From Rhabditophanes sp. KR3021 (taxonomy: Eukaryota > Nematoda > Chromadorea > Rhabditida > Alloionematidae), in contig CAUJLY010000002.1 in assembly GCA_963281155.1 (NCBI GenBank), positions 4,154,001-4,218,000 of the forward strand: a stretch of DNA of 64,000 nt, read 5' to 3'. Of the stretch, positions 21,340 through 31,801 are shown piece by piece. Position 1 is the first letter of the stretch. The number at the start of each line of letters is the position of its first letter. The position numbers and the translations under genes are program-made. The notes below the pieces were generated by a model that made no database searches, was not told where the DNA came from, and was given only the letters and a program-made list of their open reading frames with translations.

Positions 21340-23796
21340 TCATTTCGGTCCAATAAAATGTGTACTATTTAAAGCAATCAAAAGATTGTTAGTAATTTTG
21401 TGATTCATGATATTATAATCCTCGCAGTTTGACAAAATATTTTGAACCTCATTGCACGTTCTTTGAGTATAGCATGTGCTACTTGGGACAGATAAATATT
21501 GAGTGGCTAATACATACAAATTTGGAAGACATAGTTTGTTTGATTCCCAGAAGGCGGGAACGTCCATGTCTGAGTTTAATTTACTTTTCACTTTGTAGCG
21601 TTCAATTTCAGATAGACTCGGACTTTGTTGATCATTGTCATATCTATTAAATTCGGAATAACTATTTGCTATACGAGAATTGCCATTTTCACATGAAATG
21701 CTTCCCATTTTGGTCTCAACGTTATTTTGAAATGAAAGCCAATCTTCTTTTCGGACAAAAGACGTATTGTATCCATGATGGTTCAAGAATGTTGCTATTT
21801 GAGTTGTTTCGTTTTGGAGATACTTCTTAAAAAGTTTGTTCGTTTGCACTACCAAAATATTTCGAACATCTTCAAGGCATTCCTCCATATTAAACTCATA
21901 TTCATCAAATGTTATGTGATTTGACCATAGATCGTCAACAATTGGCTTACTAAATTTGTCATCCAATTCAAAAGTTGTAAATTTAGTCGAAACTTCCAAT
22001 GCTAAATCACTAAAAATAATGCAGTTTTTAATTTCTCTTTCTGCAATAGCAATTAACTTTAACAATTCCGAAAGTGGGGTATCAGCGTTCAATAGAGTCT
22101 GGAGAAGGTTATTTAATGGTTGCATTAGACGAATACATCCTTTCAATAATTTCATTTCATTGAATGTAAAACTGAAATCTCTCAAGTCTGATTCAGAATT
22201 GCGGTTGCTTTCATACACTTGGATAAGAGATTGTTGTAAAAAAACATACTCCAAATCTGTTAAATGCTTTATAACATGTTTGGGGTACTTCAAATTGAAT
22301 CCCATTGGACAGAAAAACCCTGCTTTTAACACCGTCTGCTGGATATCTGATTCACTCTTAAATGCGCTAATAATTCCTTCGCATTTTTGAATTAAACACT
22401 TTACCGGCAAAAAATAACTATTAATTAAAGTAAATATTTTATCGCACATTTTGACTAAGTTTTGAACACTACATTCAGTAATTTTTGAAGAATATATGTC
22501 TGTGACATTAGTTACTAGGACATATTCTCCATTAATCTTAAATTTGTGTAATTCTTCGTCAATTTTGTCTGCAATATCATTGAAATTGGGAGTAGGTGAT
22601 TCTATTACACTTAACGTTCTTTCTTCTTTGATCCAATTATTAAGATAGTTTATCTTTAATGAAAACATTTTTGGAAATTTCGATGACACTTGGTTAACAC
22701 AAACGGCAAAATTTTTCCCTGACAAGGAAGTAGAAATGTCGTCGTGAAGTTTATTAATGATTGTGGGTTGATAAACTCGAGTTACTAATTCAGCTTTAGG
22801 ACAAATATAGTTTGGATTGATATGTTGTAAAAATTTTAAGAACAAAGGATTCGATAAAATATTCACAGAATGGCATTCAGTGCTAACAATACAAGTTAGT
22901 AATGCATCTGCTTCGGAAACGACAATAGGAATTTCATCCATTTGTGGTATGCCATCCACAGAATAATTTTTAAGCAATGTCAAATCATTTAAAAGCGGCA
23001 TATTGGTAGCATTGTCAAGAATATCTTGCAAAGTCGGTATTTGATTGTCATCACTTTCATCGGTATTGTCGAGACTACTATCAAAAATGTCATCATCTTT
23101 CATATCATTAATTCCTTCAATTACATTATTTTTAGTCTTCACACAGCTAAGAATATGATTTTTTAAAATTGTAGTTGAGGTTCTCTTTGATAAAACTGCT
23201 ATCCACCCACAATTAATACATTCCCTTTGCTTGCGACCATCTAGCAATTGTTTAACTGGGAATTGAGAATCATATTTACTAGCTTTCATCTCAGAAGGTA
23301 AGTTATAATGAGTTCTGCTCTGTTCAAGAGCCTTGACACTGTTCCGTCTGGCCCGATCTTCAATCTTTTTGATACGGTGGAAATTTAATCTTGGAATACA
23401 TGCATTCATATGTTCTTTAATAGTTGTAGTAGATGAACGTCTTGAAATTTTGCATTGCCAGGAACAATGTCTGCACTGTCTTCTTTTGCTATTCTCAGTT
23501 TCTTCTATGACTGGAAAGTCGAAATCGTATTTACTAACGTATGATTTCCTTTTTACAGGTGAATCTGTATCCTTCGGCTTCTTAGGTTTGATGTATTTAC
23601 CATATTCTATTTTCCTTTTAGTTAGAAATGATTCGCTATCTTTACTACTTTCACCCGCCTTTTTATTAAAATTGCTTTCTGAATTCAGCACTACCCTGGG
23701 TGTATCTTTATAAATAGGTCTGCCAGTAGGAATCAAATTTGGTTTTGCTCTATAAGCAAGTGTTGGGGCAGTCTTATTTAAAACACTGCTTTCCAT
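21340..23796 (-). CDS. hAT-transposase-derived protein with two BED-like zinc fingers
   Basis: A single uninterrupted 818-residue frame. Residues about 90-145 and 170-225 each carry a C-x2-C ... H-x3-4-C finger (CRHCSWQC...HMNAC; CINCGWIA...HILSC) in a repeated context (KYDxxFPV), like BED fingers. The middle resembles the helical transposase core, though I could not assign the catalytic acids. The C-terminus reads FWESNKLCLPNLYVLATQYL then SVPSSTCYTQR, the hAT dimerisation signature (normally ending in SSxxxER). The full-length open frame suggests either a recently active element or a domesticated DNA-binding protein like the ZBED family. It has no introns, while most neighbours have them. 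A TTTAG acceptor-like site lies 14 nt upstream of the ATG. Confidence 0.82.
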   Translation of the reverse strand: MESSVLNKTAPTLAYRAKPNLIPTGRPIYKDTPRVVLNSESNFNKKAGESSKDSESFLTKRKIEYGKYIKPKKPKDTDSPVKRKSYVSKYDFDFPVIEETENSKRRQCRHCSWQCKISRRSSTTTIKEHMNACIPRLNFHRIKKIEDRARRNSVKALEQSRTHYNLPSEMKASKYDSQFPVKQLLDGRKQRECINCGWIAVLSKRTSTTILKNHILSCVKTKNNVIEGINDMKDDDIFDSSLDNTDESDDNQIPTLQDILDNATNMPLLNDLTLLKNYSVDGIPQMDEIPIVVSEADALLTCIVSTECHSVNILSNPLFLKFLQHINPNYICPKAELVTRVYQPTIINKLHDDISTSLSGKNFAVCVNQVSSKFPKMFSLKINYLNNWIKEERTLSVIESPTPNFNDIADKIDEELHKFKINGEYVLVTNVTDIYSSKITECSVQNLVKMCDKIFTLINSYFLPVKCLIQKCEGIISAFKSESDIQQTVLKAGFFCPMGFNLKYPKHVIKHLTDLEYVFLQQSLIQVYESNRNSESDLRDFSFTFNEMKLLKGCIRLMQPLNNLLQTLLNADTPLSELLKLIAIAEREIKNCIIFSDLALEVSTKFTTFELDDKFSKPIVDDLWSNHITFDEYEFNMEECLEDVRNILVVQTNKLFKKYLQNETTQIATFLNHHGYNTSFVRKEDWLSFQNNVETKMGSISCENGNSRIANSYSEFNRYDNDQQSPSLSEIERYKVKSKLNSDMDVPAFWESNKLCLPNLYVLATQYLSVPSSTCYTQRTCNEVQNILSNCEDYNIMNHKITNNLLIALNSTHFIGPK

Positions 23797-25186
23797 AGTA
23801 AATAACGCTCTAAATTAAGTAAAATATCTATATTTTCAAAGAATAAACTTAATAAAGCGGTAATAAATAAAGTACATTTAAAGTAGTGTAACTACAACAC
23901 AACTAAAACTGTTAGTTGGGTATATTTAAAAGAATTATAGGATTAGCGTTACGGGTTTGTGAATGTATAGGACAAATCAAAAGGCTGATTGCCATCATTT
24001 GAAAAATGTCACGGAAACGCGACCGCATTATAGCATTTGGTTGCGTCGTTCGCTTAATGTCGAAAGGTAGATGTGTATGAGAATATATGAAATAGGGATT
24101 TTAAATGCGCTTTCCAAATTTTGTCGGTATACGGAAATGAGAATCGATATTAGCCAACGCGTCCTTTAAATAAGAGCGACTACGCATATGTATTATTTCG
24201 TATACCGCAAATACGCCGCAATTTTTCACAAAGAGGATTAAATGATGTATGGACTGTTGTAATCTATAAAAAAATCAAATATTGAGAATTAAGACATGAT
24301 AAATGATTATTTGACAAATAAGCGTGCGCATTCAAAGCATAATAACAACTACTTAATCATAAAAACACAATATTTGACTGAAAACAAATTACTTTCAATT
24401 TAAACTGATCTTTTTACTCATTACTTAAATTATCAATTACTTAGGTGTTTTCAAACAAGGATACACAGAGAATCAAAATGTGGTAAATGGCCAGTTGTTG
24501 GTAAACTTTTTTACAAATGTGCAGTTTTCCGTTTTTATTTACAGACAATTAAAATGGCCAAATGGCTGGGTAATGCTTATTTTTTGACTACTTGGCAATT
24601 TATCCTCTTTCAATTTATAATGTAAAATATAAAACTCGCATGTTGATTTTTAGTTCGCTTTAAGGAAATATAATTGCATTGATGCCTTACTTAATTATAA
24701 AAATAATTTGAAATTAATACAATGGAATCTATTCGAAATAAACGTCGAAAGATAAAGTTTTTATTTATTCTTGATTGAAATCATCCATTGAATTAAAGGT
24801 TTCAACTCTATCATAATCAAATTAATGCTTACACTTATTAATTTATTCAAATGCAATGAGTATTTAGGTTCATTTCTGAAAATGGTTAGAACAGTGGTAT
24901 TTTATATATGTAACTCATTGGCTAATTAAGTTATGTTTCGTTTATCGAGACTAAATTTAAGCCAAACATAAATAATAATTCAAAAAATCGAAATATAAGC
25001 ATTTAATTGTTTAATGCTAAGTAGTATTATATTTGAGTTCGTTGTGCATTTATTCATTATATTCTGAACATAATTCTTGACTCAGTAGGCTAGCATTACT
25101 TGTTTAATTAATTTAATGCGCATGTGCCAAGCATGAGTTTGTATAAGTTTAGTACTCTTGCATAAAATACAAACAAAAAGGTTCTT
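23797..25186. other. Gene-poor stretch upstream of the hAT-derived gene
   Basis: About 1.4 kb of AT-rich sequence. I see no convincing open frame, RNA gene or terminal inverted repeat. Confidence 0.35.
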
Positions 25187-25259
25187 AGCTCCATCCCGGG
25201 GTCGAACCGGGGATCTTCTGATTAGAAGTCAGACGCCTTATCCACTGGGCCAATGGAGC
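25187..25259 (-). tRNA. tRNA-Arg (TCT)
   Basis: Reads on the minus strand from GCTCCAT at 25259. The 7-bp acceptor stem GCTCCAT/ATGGAGC closes, the T arm contains GGTTCGACCCC, and the anticodon loop CTTCTAA places TCT, reading AGA. No intron. A T-run follows the 3' end (CTTTTTG), fitting RNA polymerase III termination. Confidence 0.96.
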
Positions 25260-25637
25260 TGTGTGCACAAAAATGTTTTATGTCATTCTTAGCTAAATCG
25301 CATTAGCCACTTAAATATATTGTTCGAATCAAACTTATCTTTGTATTTCAAATATAAATATTACTTGTAATAGGTGTTTGTATATTTTGTAAATTAGTTA
25401 TCAAATATAAAAAGCAATCGGATTTATTCTTCTAAGTATGTATATGGTTATGCAAAGATTATTCACAGAACTGCATTTTTTTAAAATATTAAAAGAAAAT
25501 TTGTTATGTTAAAATAGGAACATATCGTTTTATCACACATAGAACTGGAAGACTCTCCACAAATAGTAATGTATTAACTGTATTGTTTAATTTGTTAAGT
25601 TATACGAGATGGTGGTTTGGCGTATACCTGGAGTCAT

Positions 25638-25710
25638 GCCCGGTTAGCTCAGTCGGTAGAGCACCAGACTCTTAATCTGGCTGTCGCGGGTTCGAGCCCC
25701 GCATCGGGCT
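25638..25710 (+). tRNA. tRNA-Lys (CTT)
   Basis: Acceptor stem GCCCGGT/ATCGGGC, D arm with AGCTCAGTCGG, anticodon loop CTCTTAA giving CTT, and T arm GGGTTCGAGCCCC. No intron. A T-run (CTTTTTA) lies a few bases downstream. Confidence 0.97.
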
Positions 25711-25785
25711 AATCTTTTTAATATTTTATTAAATGTTTACTCATTAATTGGTTGTCGTGCTTCCAAGCAATAGTTACTTGTTCAT

Positions 25786-25867
25786 GTTCAGGTGGCCGAG
25801 TGGTTAAGGCGATGGACTGCTAATCCATTGGGATTTTCCCGCGTGAGTTCGAATCTCATCCTGAACG
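25786..25867 (+). tRNA. tRNA-Ser (GCT)
   Basis: Acceptor stem GTTCAGG/CCTGAAC, anticodon loop CTGCTAA giving GCT, and a long variable arm (about 25840), as expected for serine tRNA. T arm GAGTTCGAATCTC. A T-run follows. Only about 75 bp separate it from the Lys gene. Confidence 0.97.
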
Positions 25868-25935
25868 ATATATTTTTGCTTTATTTGCTTGATAAGTATA
25901 TCCTAAATCTAGTATACATCAATTATAGTTCTTCA

Positions 25936-28900
25936 TTATGTATGCTTTAAGCATCTAAAGTGTGTGAAATTATTTATTTTTGATGAAGCGCGCAAGAATC
26001 CAACTTTAGAACACAGAAAGTTGCATTCCTCGGTGTTATGTGAAGACAGCAGTATCGTAATTTTGTACTTCCGGATGGCATTTAACAATTCCCACAAAAA
26101 TCTTCTAATCTTGGGATCAGCGGAATTGGTGGGTTCATCAAGGACAATCAACGTTTCAGTAGATAAAATAGCAACTGCCACCGACAAGCATCGACGTTCA
26201 CCCCCACTTAACTTCTTGACTTCTTTGCTTAGATGCCTCTCAAACATAAAGCAATCAATCACAATGTTCACTCTTCTCTTCCAATCTTTGAATCCATTCA
26301 AATTAGCAATCAAGTAAAGAACTTGTTTCACTTTAAGATCCACTAAGAAAGCGTCAATTTGCTGGCAATAACCGATTCTCTTCTTCTGCTTCAAACTCGA
26401 AATTCCATTAACATAAACAGCCCCGTACGACGGAAAGATCATGTTGGTGAGGACGTTGAATGTCGTACTTTTACCGGCAGAATTACATCCCAACAATCCA
26501 AAGCACTCATTTTCATGCAGATCGAAACTTATGCAATCCAAAATCACCTTCTTCTTAGACTTTGTGCACAATTGGTGTACCTTCACCACGACACTTTCAT
26601 CTTCGAATGATGGCTTCAAATCAGGATCGTAGTTGAATTTAACAGGCTTCTCAAATCCACACATTAGTGACATCAACGTCCTCTTTAAATTTTGTTTCAC
26701 AAATAAATTCACAGAATCATTTTCTGACAAAGAGAACAGAATATATGTCAGTATCCCACGAACAACTTGAATGTACACAAAATCGGAGTTAATAAACAAC
26801 TCCAAGCTCGGTTCCTTTGAATAAACATGACCGCAAATAGTTGAAAAACCAATCACAAGACATCCAGCCGGAGACAATACTGCCACAAAAACAAAGATGA
26901 CATTGGGATCCGCATAGTGCACCAAGGCCATTACTGAAATCCCTCCCATTATAAATGCCATCGGAAGAGGGACTTGCAGGGCCAGTAAAACAGGGTAAGC
27001 TCCATAAGGTTTCTTAAACCAATAAGACATAATCCAAACCACTGGCGTGTTAGCTAAGAAGTAAGCATAGAGCAAAATAGTCGTTCCAACGAACACATCG
27101 AGTCCATAAAAAACATCTCCGTAAGCATACCATATCATCAAATTCAACATCACAACCCCAAATGTGAATGTCACCAAGTTGAAAAGGAAGTTGCCAAGCC
27201 AGTAGATTCTCCTCGACAAATTCGACATCATTTGTTGGTGTTGAAACTTCGAGTTCAGTTCTTCGTTAATGAGGACAATAGAATGAGATGAATGCATCAC
27301 AGCAAACAACACCAATGCTAGCAAAGCGGCAACTGAATCATCTGTGATATCAATCATCCAAGGATTGTCGAACACCTCATCATTATTAATTGTTTCCATA
27401 CTTGTCATATCCGCATTTCCATTCATTCCCGGAGGAGACACAATCTTCAATTTGGCATCAACACTAATTTCTCCAAATATCTCAAAAAATTCGGTTATGG
27501 CGATCATTGTCGAATGGAGGGCAACATTATTGAACATCATTGTCACCACAACCTCCCTAATTTCTTCATTAACGGCTAATTCGATTCCAAAAGCAAAGTA
27601 CGGCTTCGTAATGAAATGCCTTAAATACCATGCATTTGTGTCCATATACTGGCTGATATCTACAGCTTCCAAATACTTGATGTCCTTGTACTGACTTTTA
27701 AATACTTCAACACATGTGCTGTAATTCATCGGACACCAAAACGGCACTCGTATTTCCCCAAGATACTTTTTGTCGAAGTAGATGTGTTCATCATTCGGAA
27801 TGTCTTCGTAGCCTTTTAGACCTTGAGCTTTCTTCACCAAAATTAATCCAATTGGAATAAGAGATTGGAGCAAAAATATGAACCAATTCTTCTTGATGTA
27901 GTGAAGATGCTTGTGAAATAGAGCGTATAATTGTTGAAAAAGCAATGCAAACCCCTTATTCAATTCTTCTTTTCTACTCCCAAACAATTCCTTGGCATAG
28001 TGGCTAGCATTGGCTGTGAAATTCAAATTTTCATGTTTCATTTCTACCATCTCATCAATCTTCAAGAAGGCGTGGTTCAAAGTCATTAACAGAAGTTCGT
28101 GATGGATGATGTCTTTGATGAGTGAGGAGTTTTCTAGGCATTCAAACATGTCGGGAATAAGAGCCTTGGAATGTGCAGGAATAATAAAAACCCTCTCATT
28201 ACTCTTAAAATTAGGTTCCATGGAAGTTGTGGGAATTTGATTCTTGATCAAGTGGAGTAATGAATCTCCAAACGACGGTGAGCAAGTAGTCTTGTATTGA
28301 ACGACGAAGCGATATCCACTGGAAAAGTTCCGCTTCAAATCTTCTAAACCTCCCCCAACTGCAACACGACCCTTTGAGAGGAATAAAACTTTATCGGCTA
28401 ATAGAGAAGATTCGTCAATAAGATGTGTTGCCCAAACAATAGTCCTACTATTCTTCAGTTTAAACAAAAGCTTATTGACCAAAACACGACTCCCAATGTC
28501 CATTGAAGACTTGGGCTCATCTAAGAGAATGATTTTAGATTGCCCCGTCAATGCCATTGCAACTTGAACCTTCCTTTGAATTCCGCCAGATAGTTTACTC
28601 GCATACTCATTTCTGTTATCTTCCAACTCCAAATCACACATAAATTCATCAATTTCATCATTGATTTCTTTTTTTTTGAAGCACGAGGATGTCGAAAAGA
28701 ATACCCCGTATTCCCTTTTCCGAAGTAGGGTCACCAAGCACAATTGCTCCCTTGTTGTTAATTTCGGGAAGAATGCATTGTATTGTGGGCAATAACCAAT
28801 ATGACTGTGTGTTTTGGACAGCTTCTTCAAGTAATTCTTTTTCCCTAGTCTAATATTGCCACAATCCAAGTTTGTCATGCCTGCTAAAACAGCAAAGCAG

Positions 28901-30727
28901 GAACTCTTTCCACTTCCATTATGGCCTAAAATTTTATATTACTACAAATTATTGTTACTTGCCAATCAAAGTTGTTATTTCTCCATAAGCTGCTTTAAAT
29001 GATAAGGAATCCAAGGCCCTCTCTCCGGTGCTAGTCCAAACTTTAGTGCAATTCTTCACCAACAAGTCCCACTCATTATTAGTTTGAATAGTACTGTGGT
29101 GATTTTGGATATCAGTTGGCAGGTAGAACAGGTCCTTTTTGTATCCTTCTCCACAAAAAGAATTCATATGTACTTTTAGAGGGAGCCCCGTCACTTGGGA
29201 AAACAGCATTTAGGTACATTGCGGCAGTTATGTAGATGATGGTGTCCAAAAGCAACATAAAAATTGCTGAGGCCAAGTTAAACATCGTAAAGACTTCTTC
29301 CAAAAGCAAATCGAGTGTCAAGGTTTGTTGCCGCATTTCTATCCACATGATATTGCTGATGGCCAATTGGAAAGCTTCGTTGATATTAATTGAAAAAAAG
29401 ACACAACTAAAGATGTTGTAATTCTGCTCCGAAAACATGAATCCTTTGGTACAAAGTCCAATCCACACAAAACCTGAGATTTTCATTGCACTAATGGTGG
29501 TTTTGAAGAGCGCAGACAAAAACAAAATAAACGAGACCACGGCACTTGCATACAGTAATCCAACAATTACAACAACATCAATAGGCACGTACTACAAATT
29601 GATAAAGAGTTAAAAATGGAATAAAAAATACCTTGAAATATTGGAACGTTGGTTGAATAAAAAGCATCATAATGAGTGAGATTTTGAAGAAATTTACTAA
29701 ATAAATTGATCCGAAATAAGCTCTGTTAGATACTCCCAAAACTGCCATGTAGGCTTTGATTTTAGATTCCTTTTCTGAGACAATACTACCAACAGTATGG
29801 ATGACTGTAAAAATCATTGTCAAACTCCAAAAGAAAGGCATGCTATCCATGATCATGTGGTAGGCTGAATTGATAGACTTGTAGTAAGGAAAGGCTTTGA
29901 GCATCAGGAAAGGAAGCTTCGGATCTGTTTCAGGATTTTTCTAAATAAATCGAAGTACAAGAAAACGAATTAAAGTGAGTTGCGACTTACCTTTGAAAAG
30001 ACGTTTAGAATGGCAGCATGATAACTAAGTAAGTGTCTGTCGAAGTAAGGAGGACTCAATGGCTTATCCTCAATTGCTTCCATTTGCGAATAGTAGCTGA
30101 ACAAGTCAATCCACTGTTTATCAGTATGCCACCCTTCTGAGTTGCCGGCTCTAATGACAAAGCGATAGGCAATTTGATTCCTTCGAATCCGATCAAAAAC
30201 CAATCCAACGACGTTTCTAACCAAAAATTCACGGTCATCTATAACAATGATATCGCCCACAACTTCCAGCGTTTTCGTGATTTCCGATTCGTTTAGGATG
30301 TTCTTCATCAGTATTTTTTTCCCATAATTGCTTTCCAACTGGTCTATTATTTTGAAAACTTTCCTGTGATAGTCTTGATGTGTTCGATTGAAGGAATACA
30401 GAATGCAGTTTACATAGTCCAAATTGTGGCTAGCTCCTAAGATTTTGTCGGACCCCAAAACAGCAATATCCGAATAATTTCCATAAATTGGAAAGGGTGT
30501 AAATATCTTGGATGTATCTTGTTTTGGAAGAGTAAGATTTTGTTGTCCCAAATCGACCTGAGAAATAAAATTGGAACAAATTGGTATTTACTTACAGAAT
30601 ACTTTGTGTAGTATTGCAAAGATACAAGGATCAAGGGTAAAGTGAATTCGGCAATCAACCAGTACTTGGACCTTGCCAAGGAAACCAGATTACGACACGT
30701 CAGCAGAAACAAATGTGCGCCGTTCAT
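25936..30727 (-). CDS. ABCA-subfamily full ABC transporter
   Basis: Lipid-type ABC transporter with two membrane halves and two ATPase domains. Exons: 30596-30727, 29991-30557, 29632-29940, 28963-29591, 25936-28925; about 1,520 residues. First exon: the initial membrane span. Second: large extracellular loop. Then membrane helices with the EKESKIKAYMAVLGVSN motif of the family. First ATPase domain: Walker A GHNGSGKSS, signature LSGGI, Walker B IILLDEP (then KSSMD where TSGMD is usual), H-loop ATHLIDE. Second: Walker A GCNSAGKST (Ser for the middle Gly), LSGGE, VLDEPTNSADP, SSHNTEE. The C-terminus ends soon after the second ATPase domain, shorter than vertebrate ABCA. The 28926-28962 intron is only 37 nt and needs a GC donor to keep the Walker A frame. 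Within 28963-29591 the frame changes once near 29160-29200 (see findings). CED-7/ABCA1-like by architecture; the exact orthologue is not resolvable. Confidence 0.9.
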
Positions 30728-30996
30728 AAGAAACAAATTTAATTCAATTTTTCTTCCTTATGTAGCATCGAAATTTGAATTTACTCCATATCTAAATCGA
30801 GTATAATCAAATGTTTGACGTCGATTCATAACAATATGCACATTTTTTAACTCCACATCCAATACTGTTTCTTCCAAATTATTGAAGTCAACAGTTGGTT
30901 TTAACACTTACTTAGTATGCTCAATTTGTTTAGCTTTCTGAGTTATCTAAACTGGATTTAAAAATAATACTAACTTTTAATCGGAACAAACATATT

Positions 30997-31405
30997 TTAT
31001 AAATTATAAATAGCATTTAAAACCGAATTAAGAACAATGAATCCGAATAAATATATGAAATGATAGCTGTTGATATCCGGTTGTTGTTCGTTCAAATCTA
31101 ACTTTTTTTTTGGAAAGGAAGTCATAATTACAGTTTTATGTTCACCCTGGCATCTTAAAATACACACATTTTTTAAAGACTCCTGTATTATTGGTTCCAA
31201 ACACAAAACCTGGTTTAAATCTATTCCATTGTAGATATCTGTTAAAGAATCAGAGTAAACAATGATAATTTCATCCTGTACTTGGTTAAGGAATTCCGCT
31301 TTCTGAAAGATATTTATAAAAATTTATATTTACTAAACTTACTACTTCTTTGTCAAAAAGTTTTATAAAACTATATTTAGCAAAGTGTGGTATTTCAATA
31401 GGCAT
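30997..31405 (-). CDS. Small protein with C-terminal membrane span, unknown
   Basis: Exons 31343-31405 and 30997-31302, joined in phase by a GT-AG intron of about 40 nt, give 122 residues. The body is mixed polar with two or three cysteines (VLCLEP, ILRCQ). A hydrophobic stretch (FIYLFGFIVLNSVLNAIY) lies at the extreme C-terminus, as in tail-anchored proteins. It lies 269 bp upstream of the ABCA gene on the same strand. An in-frame ATG farther upstream exists but would add a low-complexity segment. I do not recognise the family. Confidence 0.55.
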
Positions 31406-31801
31406 TGTAATTAGTCGAAAATATAAAATGATAAAATTGTTACTCGAATAGTTCAATTGCAAAAAATAAAAGTAATTAATGAAACTACACATTGCACCAA
31501 TCGTTTTCTCAGGTAATAAAGAAGTATTGATTTCTCTGGGAAGAAGTTTAAAAGGATGAGTATAAAACCTATTTCCCTCAAATATTCTTTCGTGTTGATT
31601 TACTTAAATGAGCAAGTGAATGTGTAGGTAAATGTTTTTGATAATCTGCATACTGTTTAAACATTTCATAAAATAAAATAAAAGAATGGCGTAATCAATT
31701 TTTGTTTATATTCAAATTTATGGTCACTTTCAAAGTATAATAAATGACACGTTAATTTGGTCCATTTACTCTTTTTCACTTGATGGTATCATTGTTTACA
31801 A
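31406..31801. promoter_or_regulatory. Divergent promoter region, about 0.4 kb
   Basis: Separates the start of the small tail-anchored-type gene (minus) from the SLC26 gene (plus). It is AT-rich, with no further coding signal seen. Confidence 0.35.
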
